Positions 1-8,410 of a stretch of 64,000 bases of DNA are shown piece after piece (position 1 is the first letter of the stretch; every line of letters begins with the position of its first letter). This stretch comes from Agromyces badenianii (GTDB lineage Bacteria; Actinomycetota; Actinomycetes; Actinomycetales; Microbacteriaceae). The DNA is taken from positions 124,001 through 188,000 of the forward strand of contig NZ_CP028913.1 of NCBI RefSeq assembly GCF_003070885.1, read 5' to 3'. The translations under genes and the position numbers were made by a program. The notes under the pieces were generated by a model, which worked only from the letters and a program-made list of their open reading frames with translations, had not been told where the DNA came from and searched no databases.

Positions 1-2
1 TC

Positions 3-626
3 TTCGAGGACATCGTCGGAACTCACCCGGGCGCGGCCCTGGACGGTTCGGACGTCCCCCTCGTCCTGAATGCCCTGCACGCCTTGCCGCGAGTTCGAGG
101 GAACATCTCGATCCCGCTCTTTGAAGTCGCAAACGAGGTTGCGGCTGACGGCGGGAGTTGGGACGAGATAGTCCGAGACGATGCGCTCGCGTCGCTGCCG
201 AAGTGGGCGCAGATGAACCTCGAGCGCCTCGCCGTCGCGTCGCGTCGCGCGGGTGCGGCAGTTGCCGGCGACCATCTCGTCCACTTCGACTGTCGCGCTG
301 ACAACATGCTCATCGATACCGACGGGCAGGTATGGATCATCGATTGGCCATGGGCCGCAGTCGGGGCGAGGTGGTTCGACGGCCTGACCTATCTGCTCGA
401 TGCACGGCTTCGAGGTGAAGCGATCGACGCAGAGGCGGTGATCACGTCGCACCCGATGTTCGGTGACGTCGCGCCCGAGGACATCGATGCAGCTCTGGCC
501 GCGACGACCGGGGCATTCTTCAACACTGCCCGTCGCCCTGCGCCGGACAGCATGCCGACGCTCCGAGCGTTCCAGCGCTCTGAGGCACTCGCCGGCATGG
601 AGTGGTTGCGCGAACGCTGGGCCTGA
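3..626 (+). CDS. Phosphotransferase (APH/choline kinase fold), 5' end missing
   Basis: The reading frame is open from the left edge to TGA at 624-626, so the N-terminal lobe lies outside the window. At about 276-302 it encodes the Brenner-type catalytic loop HFDCRADN (H-x-D-x(4)-N). About 13 residues later comes IIDWPWA, matching the metal-binding I-D-W motif of aminoglycoside phosphotransferase family (PF01636) kinases. These enzymes phosphorylate hydroxyl groups of small molecules or drugs in the cytoplasm; the substrate here cannot be told. The visible part is about 207 residues, roughly two thirds of a usual member. A TTG at 84 could serve as a start but would remove family sequence, so I prefer the open left end. 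It converges on the next gene with a 32-bp gap. Confidence 0.8.
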   Translation, partial: FEDIVGTHPGAALDGSDVPLVLNALHALPRVRGNISIPLFEVANEVAADGGSWDEIVRDDALASLPKWAQMNLERLAVASRRAGAAVAGDHLVHFDCRADNMLIDTDGQVWIIDWPWAAVGARWFDGLTYLLDARLRGEAIDAEAVITSHPMFGDVAPEDIDAALAATTGAFFNTARRPAPDSMPTLRAFQRSEALAGMEWLRERWA

Positions 627-658
627 CGAGCGAGGAGTAGGACGGCGACCGCGCGGGC

Positions 659-1417
659 TCAGGCAGGAGCGTCAGGAGTGCGTCTCGGGCCGGCCGCGAG
701 GAACTCGGTGAAGGTCCGGGTGCCCCATCCCGGGCCGGGCACGAGGTTGCCGCCGGCGGCGAAGGCCGCGAACGTCTTGCCGGGCAGCGAGAGCGGCACG
801 ATCCTGCGGCGCACGGACTTCGCGGCGGCCCAGCGCTCGGCCAGTTCGCGCGCCGTGAGCCGTTCGGGTCCGCCGATGTCGGCGACGCGTCCGGCGGGCC
901 CGCCCGCCACGAGCTCGGCGAGCCGCGCGGCGACGTCGTCGGTGCTGATCGGCTGGAACGAGATGGTCGGCGCGACCACGACCGGCAGCCACCGCTGCGC
1001 GTCGAACACCCCGGCGACGAGTTGGTGGAACTGCGTGGCGCGGAGGATGGTGTGCCCGGTTCCGGATGCCTCGAGCAGCTGCTCGGCGGCGAGCTTCTGC
1101 CGGTAGTACCCGAGCGGAATCCGGTCGACCCCCACGATCGAGACGAAGACGAGGTGCCGCACGCCGGCCTCCCGCGAGGCGTCGACGACGGTGCGCATGA
1201 GTCGGGCGTCGCCGCTCGTGCCCGTGGCCAGGTGCACCACGGTGTCGGTGTCGGCCACCGCATCGGCGACGCCCTCGCCCGAGCGGAGGTCGCCGACGAC
1301 GCGCCCGGCGCCCGCGTGCCGGCTGAGCGCGCGAACGTCGTGGCCGGCCGAACGGAGCCGATCGACCGTGGGGGTTCCGAGTCGGCCGGTTCCACCGGTG
1401 ACGAGGATCGAGGTCAT
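659..1417 (-). CDS. NAD(P)-binding atypical SDR (NmrA-like)
   Basis: Residues 6-13 read TGGTGRLG, the glycine-rich nucleotide-binding turn (GxxGxxG) of atypical short-chain dehydrogenases, directly after a first beta strand. GYYRQKLAAE near residue 111 carries a Y-x(3)-K-like pair typical of the extended/atypical SDR group. At 252 residues the length fits the NmrA/NAD(P)H-binding (PF13460) family, whose members act as NAD(P)-dependent oxidoreductases or redox sensors. A GAAGGGA ribosome site lies a few bases before ATG. It stands alone, converging with the kinase gene on its downstream side. No substrate can be assigned. Confidence 0.8.
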   Translation of the reverse strand: MTSILVTGGTGRLGTPTVDRLRSAGHDVRALSRHAGAGRVVGDLRSGEGVADAVADTDTVVHLATGTSGDARLMRTVVDASREAGVRHLVFVSIVGVDRIPLGYYRQKLAAEQLLEASGTGHTILRATQFHQLVAGVFDAQRWLPVVVAPTISFQPISTDDVAARLAELVAGGPAGRVADIGGPERLTARELAERWAAAKSVRRRIVPLSLPGKTFAAFAAGGNLVPGPGWGTRTFTEFLAAGPRRTPDAPA

Positions 1418-1541
1418 GTGGGTCCCTTCCCTCCCGCACCCGCTCGCGTCGTTCGCGCCGCGATGGTCACCCTCAGTCTGCCCCGCCGCCCCGCCGCCCG
1501 CCGCCCGCCGCCCGGCCGCCCCCCCACCCGCCGCCGGTCCT

Positions 1542-1609
1542 GTCGGAGGAACGTTGTCGTGTCGGAGGAAACGAATCCACGACCTCCGACGCGATTCGTT
1601 GCCTCCGAC
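1542..1609. repeat. 68-bp palindromic element, copy A (intergenic)
   Basis: Four 8-bp half-sites GTCRGAGG stand at element positions 1-8 and 20-27, and as inverted CCTCYGAC at 42-49 and 61-68. The same layout, to the base, recurs at 19166-19233. Counting by eye, 49 of 68 positions agree between the copies. The flanks are strongly C/G-skewed low-complexity DNA (1486-1540 and 1611-1690). It lies in the 274-bp gap between the SDR and MATE genes, which holds no other gene. Confidence 0.85.
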
Positions 1610-1691
1610 GTGCGGGCGCCGGCGGGCGGGCGGCGGACGGGCGGGGAGGCCGGCGCGGGCCGGGCGGCCGGGCGGGGCGGCGGGCGCCGGG

Positions 1692-3038
1692 TCAGCGACC
1701 TGCGCCGAGCACCATCCACGCAGACCCTCGAGCCCTGAGCCCGAGCGTCACCGCGCGCGCCCCGAGGAAGCCGATCGCGAAGGCGGCCATGAGCCACGCC
1801 GGCCCGGCCGCGCCCGGGGGTGCGACGGCCACTACCCACAGGGCGAGCGGCACGAACACGACGAGGTTCACGATGCCGGTCCATGCGAGGTATCGGGCGT
1901 CGCCGGCGCCGATGAGCACCCCGTCGAGCACGAAGACGACGCCGCCGAGCGGCGCCGAGAGCGCGAGCACGACGAGCGTCGGGGGCAGCAGCGCCGCGAC
2001 ATCCGCTGAGCTCGTGAAGAGCGCGGGCAGCAGCCAGGCCGTCGCCAGCACGACGACGCCGACGACCACGCCGCTGCCGACGCCCCACTGCAGGCAGCGG
2101 CGCAGCACTGCACGCACGCCGGCGACGTCGCCCGAGCCGAGGTCGCGCCCGACGAGCGCCTGGGCGGCGATGGCGAGCGCGTCGAGGGCGAAGCCGATCG
2201 TGAAGTAGATCGTCATCGCGACCTGGAAGGCGGCGAGCTCGTCGGAGCCGAGCGAGGTCGCGCCCCACGTGGCGAGCAGCAGCGCGAGCCGCAGGCTCAG
2301 CGTGCGGAGGAACAGCCATCCGCCCGAGGTCGCGCCGCGCAGCACTCCGGCGTGGTGCGGCCAGGCGCTCGCTCCCACGCGCGCCGCGTGCCGGGCGACG
2401 ACGACGAGGTAGACCGCCACCATGCCCCACTGCGCGAGCACGGTGCCGATGGCCGAGCCGGCGATGCCCCAGCCGGCGACGTAGATGAAGACGTAGTTGA
2501 GCGCGATGTTCACGCCGAAGCCGATGCCCGCGACCCACAGCGGGGTACGGGTGTCCTGGAGGCCCCGCAGCAGCCCGGTCGCGGCGAACACCACGAGCAT
2601 GGCCGGGAGTCCGGCCATCGAGATCGTGAGGTAGACGGATGCCTCGGCGGCGACGTCGGCGCTCGCGCCGAAGAGTCCCACCAGCGTGGGCGCGGCGAAC
2701 CACCCGGCGACCCCGAGCACCGCCCCGAGGCCGAGCGCGAGCCACAACCCGTCGATGCCGGAGGCGACCGCACCGCGCTCGTCGCCGAGCCCGACCCGGC
2801 GTGCCACGGCCGGCGTCGTGGCATAGGCGAGGAACACCATGAGCCCGATGATCGTCTGCAGCACCGCGCTCGCGAGGCCGAGGCCCGCGAGCGGCGTGAC
2901 CCCGAGGTGCCCGATCATCGCCGTGTCGGCGAGCAGGAACAGCGGCTCCGCGATGAGCGCGCCGAGCGCCGGCACCGCGAGGCGGAGGATGTCGCGGTCG
3001 ACGCCGGTTCGTGCAGCGATCGGCAGTGGTTCGTTCAT
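1692..3038 (-). CDS. MATE family (DinF-like) multidrug/toxin efflux transporter
   Basis: The 448-residue product is hydrophobic throughout, with about 12 predicted membrane segments in two similar halves. It starts with LRLAVPALGALIAEPLF, matching the first helix of the DinF branch of MatE (PF01554) proteins, which export cationic drugs by Na+ or H+ antiport. The frame is open far upstream, but the ATG at 3036-3038 fits the family N-terminus. It follows a GAGGGG stretch and a TAGGCT box (3049-3054) about ten bases upstream. It is divergent from the M13 peptidase gene with 171 bp between starts. Its substrate is unknown. Confidence 0.88.
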   Translation of the reverse strand: MNEPLPIAARTGVDRDILRLAVPALGALIAEPLFLLADTAMIGHLGVTPLAGLGLASAVLQTIIGLMVFLAYATTPAVARRVGLGDERGAVASGIDGLWLALGLGAVLGVAGWFAAPTLVGLFGASADVAAEASVYLTISMAGLPAMLVVFAATGLLRGLQDTRTPLWVAGIGFGVNIALNYVFIYVAGWGIAGSAIGTVLAQWGMVAVYLVVVARHAARVGASAWPHHAGVLRGATSGGWLFLRTLSLRLALLLATWGATSLGSDELAAFQVAMTIYFTIGFALDALAIAAQALVGRDLGSGDVAGVRAVLRRCLQWGVGSGVVVGVVVLATAWLLPALFTSSADVAALLPPTLVVLALSAPLGGVVFVLDGVLIGAGDARYLAWTGIVNLVVFVPLALWVVAVAPPGAAGPAWLMAAFAIGFLGARAVTLGLRARGSAWMVLGAGR

Positions 3039-3197
3039 GGGCCCCTCGAGCCTATGGTGGGCCGGCGGGGCTCGCGGCCGACGTGATCGACCCGTTCGTC
3101 GCGGGCACGCCCCTCGACGGGCGCGAGGTCGCCCGCCGCGAGCGCACCGCCGCGAGCGCACCGCCCCGAGCGGGGTGCCAACGTCGGCACCCGCGCA

Positions 3198-3212
3198 TAG
3201 GCTGGGGTGATG
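3198..3212 (+). promoter_or_regulatory. Leaderless promoter deciding the M13 peptidase start
   Basis: TAGGCT (3198-3203) is followed by six bases and then ATG at 3210. Transcription would begin at or next to the A, so ATG 3210 is preferred over the GTG at 3207. Confidence 0.6.
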
Positions 3213-5267
3213 ACCGATGTCGCGCTGCCCTCCGGAATCAAGCAGGACGAACTCGACGCGGGCATCCGCCCGCAAGACGACCTCTTCCGTCACGTCAACG
3301 GCAAGTGGATCGAACGCACCGCCATCCCGGCAGACAAGGCGAGGTACGGTTCGTTCCTCGTGCTGCACGAGGAGGCCGAGCAGGCCGTGCGCGAGATCAT
3401 CGAGGAGTCGCAGAACGCCGAGCCGGGCACCGAGGCGCGCAAGGTCGGCGACCTCTACGCGAGCTTCATGAACGAGGAGCGTGCGAACCTCCTGGGGGCG
3501 ACGCCCATCGCCGGCCAGCTCGTCGAGGTCGAGCTGATCAGCTCGATCGATGCGTTCCTCGAGACCCTCGGCAAGCTCGAGCGACAGGGGGTGCCCGGCT
3601 TCCTGCAGCTCTACGTCGACAACGATCCCGGCGACCCCGAGCGCTACCTCGTCTTCGTCGAGCAGGGCGGCATCGGCCTGCCCGACGAGAGCTACTTCCG
3701 CGAAGAGCGGTTCGAGCCGGTGCGCGAGGCGTACCGCGCACACCTCGAGCGGATGCTGCGGCTCGCGCAGCTCGACGATCCCGACGCGCGCGCCGCCCGG
3801 GTCTTCGAGCTCGAGACCGCGATCGCCGCGGCGCACTGGAGCAACGTCGACACTCGCGACAGCGAGAAGACGTACAACCTGTTCACGTGGAACGACGCGG
3901 TGGCCGAGGCATCCGTCGACCTGAACATCTGGCGCGATGCGATGGGCGTGCCCGACGGCGCGTTCGACGAGATCGTGCTGCGCGAGCCGTCGTTCGTGCA
4001 GGGCCTCGGCGCGCTGCTGACCGAAGACCGCCTGCCCGCGTGGAAGGACTGGCTCGCCTGGCAGGTCGTCCGCGGCAGTGCCGCCTACCTCTCCGACGAC
4101 TTCGTCGAGGCGAACTTCGACTTCTACGGCCGCACGCTCACCGGCACCCCGCAGATGCGCGAGCGGTGGAAGCGCGGGGTCTCGCTCGTCGAGGGCGCGA
4201 TGGGCGAGGCCGTCGGCCGCATCTACGTCGAGCGGCACTTCCCGCCCGCGGCGAAAGAGGCGATGGACGACCTCGTCGCCAACCTCGTCGAGGCCTACCG
4301 CCAGTCGATCAGCGCGCTCGAGTGGATGGGCGAAGAGACGAGGGCCAAGGCCCTCGACAAGCTCGCGAAGTTCACGCCGAAGATCGGCTTCCCGGTGAAG
4401 TGGCGCGACTACTCGGCGCTCGAGATCACCGACGACCTCGTGGGCAACGTGCGGGCGACGGCCGAGTTCGAGTTCAACCGAGAGCTCGGCAAGATCGGCA
4501 AGCCGCTCGACCGCGACGAGTGGTTCATGACACCGCAGACGATCAACGCCTACTACAACCCGGGGTTCAACGAGATCGTCTTCCCCGCGGCGATCCTGCA
4601 GTATCCGTTCTTCGATGCGAGCCGGGATTCCGCGGCGAACTACGGCGCCATCGGGGCCGTGATCGGGCACGAGATCGGGCACGGCTTCGACGACCAGGGC
4701 TCCAAGTACGACGGCGACGGCCGGCTCACCGACTGGTGGACCGAGGCCGATCGCGCCGCGTTCGAAGAGCGCACCACGGCCCTCATCGACCAGTACGACG
4801 CGCTCGTGCCCGCGCAGCTCGACGGGGCCGGCGATGCCGAGACCGCGGATGCCTCGGGCCCCGACCCTGCGGTCGCGGAGGCCTCCGGTGCGGGCGGGGC
4901 GGATGCCTCGGCCACCGCGCCGCACGTCAACGGCGCACTCACCATCGGCGAGAACATCGGCGACCTCGGCGGCCTCGCGATCGCGTGGCGGGCCTACGTG
5001 CTCTCGCTCGGCGGCGACGTCGACGCGGCACCGGTGATCGACGGACACACCGCCGCGCAGCGCTTCTTCCTGTCGTGGGCGCAGGCCTGGCAGATGAAGG
5101 GCCGCGACGAAGAAGTCATCCGCCTGCTCGCGATCGATCCGCACTCGCCGAACGAGTTCCGGTGCAACCAGATCGTCAGGAACATCGACGAGTTCTACGC
5201 TAGCTTCAATGTGACTCCAGATGACGCTCTCTGGCTCGACCCAGCCGAGCGGGTGACGATCTGGTAG
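3210..5267 (+). CDS. M13 family zinc metallopeptidase (neprilysin/PepO-like)
   Basis: A 685-residue endopeptidase with the full M13 signature: substrate-binding NAYY at residues 446-449, zinc ligands in HEIGH at 487-491, and the third ligand in ENIGD (E581, D585). The C-terminus (FRCNQIVRN then a terminal IW) is the usual M13 end. No signal peptide is visible, so it is probably cytoplasmic and cleaves short peptides. Between HEIGH and ENIGD there is an Ala/Asp/Gly/Ser-rich stretch. It makes the spacing about 94 residues, against about 63 in mammalian neprilysin. Only the compact core around this loop looks conserved. Confidence 0.92.
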   Translation: MTDVALPSGIKQDELDAGIRPQDDLFRHVNGKWIERTAIPADKARYGSFLVLHEEAEQAVREIIEESQNAEPGTEARKVGDLYASFMNEERANLLGATPIAGQLVEVELISSIDAFLETLGKLERQGVPGFLQLYVDNDPGDPERYLVFVEQGGIGLPDESYFREERFEPVREAYRAHLERMLRLAQLDDPDARAARVFELETAIAAAHWSNVDTRDSEKTYNLFTWNDAVAEASVDLNIWRDAMGVPDGAFDEIVLREPSFVQGLGALLTEDRLPAWKDWLAWQVVRGSAAYLSDDFVEANFDFYGRTLTGTPQMRERWKRGVSLVEGAMGEAVGRIYVERHFPPAAKEAMDDLVANLVEAYRQSISALEWMGEETRAKALDKLAKFTPKIGFPVKWRDYSALEITDDLVGNVRATAEFEFNRELGKIGKPLDRDEWFMTPQTINAYYNPGFNEIVFPAAILQYPFFDASRDSAANYGAIGAVIGHEIGHGFDDQGSKYDGDGRLTDWWTEADRAAFEERTTALIDQYDALVPAQLDGAGDAETADASGPDPAVAEASGAGGADASATAPHVNGALTIGENIGDLGGLAIAWRAYVLSLGGDVDAAPVIDGHTAAQRFFLSWAQAWQMKGRDEEVIRLLAIDPHSPNEFRCNQIVRNIDEFYASFNVTPDDALWLDPAERVTIW

Positions 5268-5320
5268 TCGAAGAACCGCATCCGCAAGAACACCGAATTT
5301 CGAGCGCGCCGCTGACCGCG

Positions 5321-6271
5321 GTGGGGGAGCGCCGACCGCCAGAGGAAGGCCGTGGAATCACCGTGGTGACGTCGTCGCAAGGTTCGGAGCGGCGTGCACG
5401 GCATAGCGACCTCCGGCGCGGCAAGCACCGCACCGAAGAGCCGGGCGAGAACTTCGCACGAGGGTTCGACGCGCTCGGCGAGCTCGCACTCGCGGGCGTG
5501 CAGGTCTCGGCGCGAGCCACCGATCTCGCGACCGGCAAGGTGCTGTTCTCCGTCGACGATCACGTGGTGATGCCGACCGCCTCGATCGGCAAGGTGCTGC
5601 TGCTCGTCGAGGTCGCGACGCGGCTCGCGAGCGACAGCAGCGAGGCGTTCACCGTGCTCGACCGCGCGCCGCGCGACGCCGTCGGCGACTCGGGCATCTG
5701 GCAGCACATGCAGTCGTCGTCGCTGCCGCTCGCCGACCTCGCGGCGCTCGTCGGCGCCACGAGCGACAACCTCGCCACGAACGTGCTCATCCGCCACGTC
5801 GGTCTCGAGGCGGTGCGTGCACGCACCGAGGCCCTCGGCCTCACCCGCACGGCGCTGCTCGACCTCGTGCGCGATCACCGCGGCCCCGACGACGCCCCGC
5901 AGCTCTCGATCGGTTCGGCGAAAGAGCTCACGTGGCTGTTCGCGTCACTCGCGCGCGGCGAGATCGTCTCGCCCGAGGTGTCGCAACGCGTCGTCGGCTG
6001 GCTCTCGCTGAACGCCGACCTGTCGATGGTGGCGAGCGCGTTCGGCCTCGACCCGCTCGCCCACCGCACGCCCGACCACAACGTGCTGCTCATGAACAAG
6101 ACCGGCACCGACGGCGGCGTGCGCAGCGAGGTCGGCGTGCTCCGCGGCCCGCGCGCGAGCGTCTCGTACGCCGTGTCGATGTACTACGCCGACACGATGA
6201 TCTCCTCGCGTCTCGCGGTGCTCGACGGCATGCGTCAGGTCGGACTCGACCTGCTCGAATACGTGCACTGA
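5321..6271 (+). CDS. Class A beta-lactamase-fold serine hydrolase
   Basis: The product has the three penicillin-recognising motifs in order: SIGK (Ser88 as S-x-x-K), SDN at 148-150 and KTG at 260-262, in a 316-residue frame. The omega-loop region between SDN and KTG lacks a clear E-x-x-L-N carrying the deacylating glutamate of true class A beta-lactamases. A penicillin-binding or esterase-like role is therefore as likely as drug hydrolysis. There is no obvious signal peptide. The start is uncertain: GTG 5321 gives the longest protein, and GTG 5363 or 5366 would remove 14-15 charged residues. It follows the M13 gene by 53 bp in the same direction. Confidence 0.75.
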   Translation: MGERRPPEEGRGITVVTSSQGSERRARHSDLRRGKHRTEEPGENFARGFDALGELALAGVQVSARATDLATGKVLFSVDDHVVMPTASIGKVLLLVEVATRLASDSSEAFTVLDRAPRDAVGDSGIWQHMQSSSLPLADLAALVGATSDNLATNVLIRHVGLEAVRARTEALGLTRTALLDLVRDHRGPDDAPQLSIGSAKELTWLFASLARGEIVSPEVSQRVVGWLSLNADLSMVASAFGLDPLAHRTPDHNVLLMNKTGTDGGVRSEVGVLRGPRASVSYAVSMYYADTMISSRLAVLDGMRQVGLDLLEYVH

Positions 6272-6287
6272 GCCCGATGCCGGTTCG

Positions 6288-7913
6288 CTACGCATCCCCG
6301 ATCGACGAGCTCTGATCGGGCGCGGCACCCGCGCGAACCCGGGCGAGCGACTCGACGCCCGCGATGACGGCCGCCTTCGTCGCGGCGGCCGCGAGGATGC
6401 GGAAATGGCCCGCGACCGGCACCTGCACGTTCGTCGCACCGGCGAGCACGCTGCCCTCGGGCACGTGCGGGTCGAAGGTGCCGAACACCGACACGATGTG
6501 CGAGTTGACGGATGCCGCGTCCGAGAGTTCGACGATCGTCGCCCCGTCGGGCAGGAACTCCCGCAACCGCGGATCGATGAGGTAGCGCGCGAGACGTGAG
6601 CCGCCGAACGGCGTGGCGACGGCGACGACCCCGAGCAGGCCGAGCCGTCGCTCGGCGTCGCCCAGCAGCATCCGCTTGCCGACGAGACCGCCCTTCGAGT
6701 GCGCCACGAGGATGCGCCCGCCCGCCGGCGGCGGGATGCGCTCGAGCGCACGGGTGATGCGCTCCGCCGTGTCGAAGATGCCGAGCAGGTTCGCGCCGAG
6801 GCCGTGCACCACTTGAACGCGATACCCCTCCTTGTTGAGTGCATCGCCGAGCGGTGCCATGAACGACCAGTGCTCGTAGACGCCGGGCAGCAGGATGACG
6901 GTCGGCCGGTCGGCTTCGCCGCGGGCCCATCGCTCCGGCGGCCGCCGTGCGGTGAGCACCCGGGCGTGCCGCCGCGCCGCGTCGAGGTAGTCGAGCGCCC
7001 ACCAGCCGGCGGCGGCGAGCGGCGACAGCGGAGCGGGGGCGTCCGCCACCGTCGCAGCGCTCGCGATCGGGGCATCCGGCGCGGTCGAGGAGGATGCCCC
7101 GGCGTGCGCGGCATCCGGCGCGGTCGAGGCGAGTGCCCCGGCGCCCGCGGTCTCCTCGACCTCGCGCCCGACCGGCTCGCCGCGCGCGTGGCGGGCGACG
7201 AGGTCGGCGACCAGCGGGCCCGCCGTGATCATGGTCTCGTGCCCGCGCCCCGGCACCTCGACGTACCTGGCGTGCGGCACGAGCAGGGCGACCTGCTCGG
7301 CCCAGTCGCGGGGCACGATGCGATCGCGTTCGGCGCGGATCACGAGCGTCTCGGCCGCGATGTGCGGCAATGTGCTTTCGATCTCGTGCTCCATCACGGG
7401 GCTGAGCGTCTCGAGGTACCAGCCGAGGCCCGCCTTGGCGTACGACACGATGCCGAGGCCGAGCACCTTCGGGTGGGCGAGCACGAGGTCTTGCGCGAGC
7501 CTGGCGGCCTGCTTCGCCACCGTGCGCTCGCGGGGGTTCACCGTCGGCGCGATGAGCACGATGCGCTCGAAGAGCTCGGGATGCCGCGCCGCAGCCTCGG
7601 CCACGACCTGCGCGCCGGCGGAGTGGCCGACGAGCACGGGCCGTTCGATGCCCTCGGTGCGAACGAGCTCGGCGAGCAGGTCGCCCGCATTCGGCATCGA
7701 CGTCGGATGCTCGGGTTCGGGTGCCTCGCCGAACCCCGGCAGGTCGAGGGCGTAGACGGTGCCGGTGCGGCCGAGGGCCTCGGCGACATCCGACCAGTAC
7801 TCGTGCGCCATGCCGATGCCGTGCACGAGCACGTAGCCCGGCCCGTCGTCGATGCCCGTGCGGGTGATGAGCGTGACCCATTCACCGCTGCGGAACTCGC
7901 GGGTCGTCGCCAT
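6288..7913 (-). CDS. Fusion of two alpha/beta-hydrolase domains
   Basis: The first domain (about residues 20-245) is a standard alpha/beta hydrolase with HG near 31, nucleophile Ser98 in GHSAG, an acid near Asp197 and His225 in GRGHE. The second (about 335-530) resembles triacylglycerol-lipase/PGAP1-like hydrolases, with LLPGVYEHW as the oxyanion strand and Ser406 in AHSKGG. An Ala/Pro-rich linker (about 250-300) contains a repeated STAPDA unit. Both catalytic centres look intact. This is unusual because these domains normally occur singly. There is no signal peptide, so it is probably cytosolic. It could process two bonds of one ester or lipid, but the substrate is unknown. Confidence 0.8.
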   Translation of the reverse strand: MATTREFRSGEWVTLITRTGIDDGPGYVLVHGIGMAHEYWSDVAEALGRTGTVYALDLPGFGEAPEPEHPTSMPNAGDLLAELVRTEGIERPVLVGHSAGAQVVAEAAARHPELFERIVLIAPTVNPRERTVAKQAARLAQDLVLAHPKVLGLGIVSYAKAGLGWYLETLSPVMEHEIESTLPHIAAETLVIRAERDRIVPRDWAEQVALLVPHARYVEVPGRGHETMITAGPLVADLVARHARGEPVGREVEETAGAGALASTAPDAAHAGASSSTAPDAPIASAATVADAPAPLSPLAAAGWWALDYLDAARRHARVLTARRPPERWARGEADRPTVILLPGVYEHWSFMAPLGDALNKEGYRVQVVHGLGANLLGIFDTAERITRALERIPPPAGGRILVAHSKGGLVGKRMLLGDAERRLGLLGVVAVATPFGGSRLARYLIDPRLREFLPDGATIVELSDAASVNSHIVSVFGTFDPHVPEGSVLAGATNVQVPVAGHFRILAAAATKAAVIAGVESLARVRAGAAPDQSSSIGDA

Positions 7914-7925
7914 TCCCGAAGTCTA
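7911..7925 (-). promoter_or_regulatory. Leaderless promoter of the hydrolase fusion gene
   Basis: On the minus strand TAGACT (7925-7920) is followed by six bases and ATG (7913-7911). No Shine-Dalgarno sequence is present or needed. Confidence 0.55.
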
Positions 7926-7933
7926 CGAGAGGG

Positions 7934-8341
7934 TCAGTCGATGAGCCCGGCCGCGGCGAGCCGCTGGAGCACCTCGGCTCCGGCCGGCGGGCAGCGATCG
8001 ACGTCGGCCGTCGTCACCCAGTGCAGGCTCCCGACCTCGGCCGAGGCGAGCGGCGCGGCATCCGTCTCGGCGCGGAAGACCCGCATGCGCACGAGCCGGC
8101 CGTCGGGCTCGCCGTGGGCCGCCGCGACGACTTCGAAGAGCTCCTCGAGGGCGGCGGGGTCGAGCACGAGTGCGACTTCTTCGAGGGCCTCGCGGGCGGC
8201 GGCCTCTGCGGCCGTCTCGCCCTCGTCGATCTTGCCGCCCGGCATGTAGTACACGTCGCGGTCGCGCGCGGTGACCATGAGCACCCGGCGGTTTCGCAGC
8301 AGGGCGATGGCGGCGACGCGGAGGTCGGTGAGCTGAGGCAT
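7934..8341 (-). CDS. NUDIX hydrolase
   Basis: A 135-residue protein with a well-formed Nudix box, from GGKIDEGE to the REALEEV core, matching G-x5-E-x7-R-E-U-x-E-E-x-G-U except for its last positions. Nudix enzymes hydrolyse nucleoside diphosphates linked to another moiety, often as housecleaning or sanitising enzymes using Mg2+ bound by the box glutamates. The frame extends 11 codons upstream, but ATG at 8339-8341 is preferred because a TAGGCT box ends seven bases before it. It precedes the hydrolase fusion in the same direction by 20 bp; that gene has its own promoter. The substrate is not predictable. Confidence 0.88.
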   Translation of the reverse strand: MPQLTDLRVAAIALLRNRRVLMVTARDRDVYYMPGGKIDEGETAAEAAAREALEEVALVLDPAALEELFEVVAAAHGEPDGRLVRMRVFRAETDAAPLASAEVGSLHWVTTADVDRCPPAGAEVLQRLAAAGLID

Positions 8342-8354
8342 CCGTTCCAGCCTA
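8339..8354 (-). promoter_or_regulatory. Leaderless promoter of the NUDIX gene
   Basis: TAGGCT on the minus strand (8354-8349), seven bases, then ATG (8341-8339). It supports the shorter start. Confidence 0.5.
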
Positions 8355-8410
8355 GGTCGTCTCGTCGAGACCAAGTCTTGGTCGCTCCCGGTGCGGTTCG
8401 ATCGGGCCGG

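Noticed and set aside
3039..5144. N-terminal extension of the MATE gene to about 1150 codons
   Set aside because: The extension is antisense to the M13 peptidase; the transporter begins normally at 3038.
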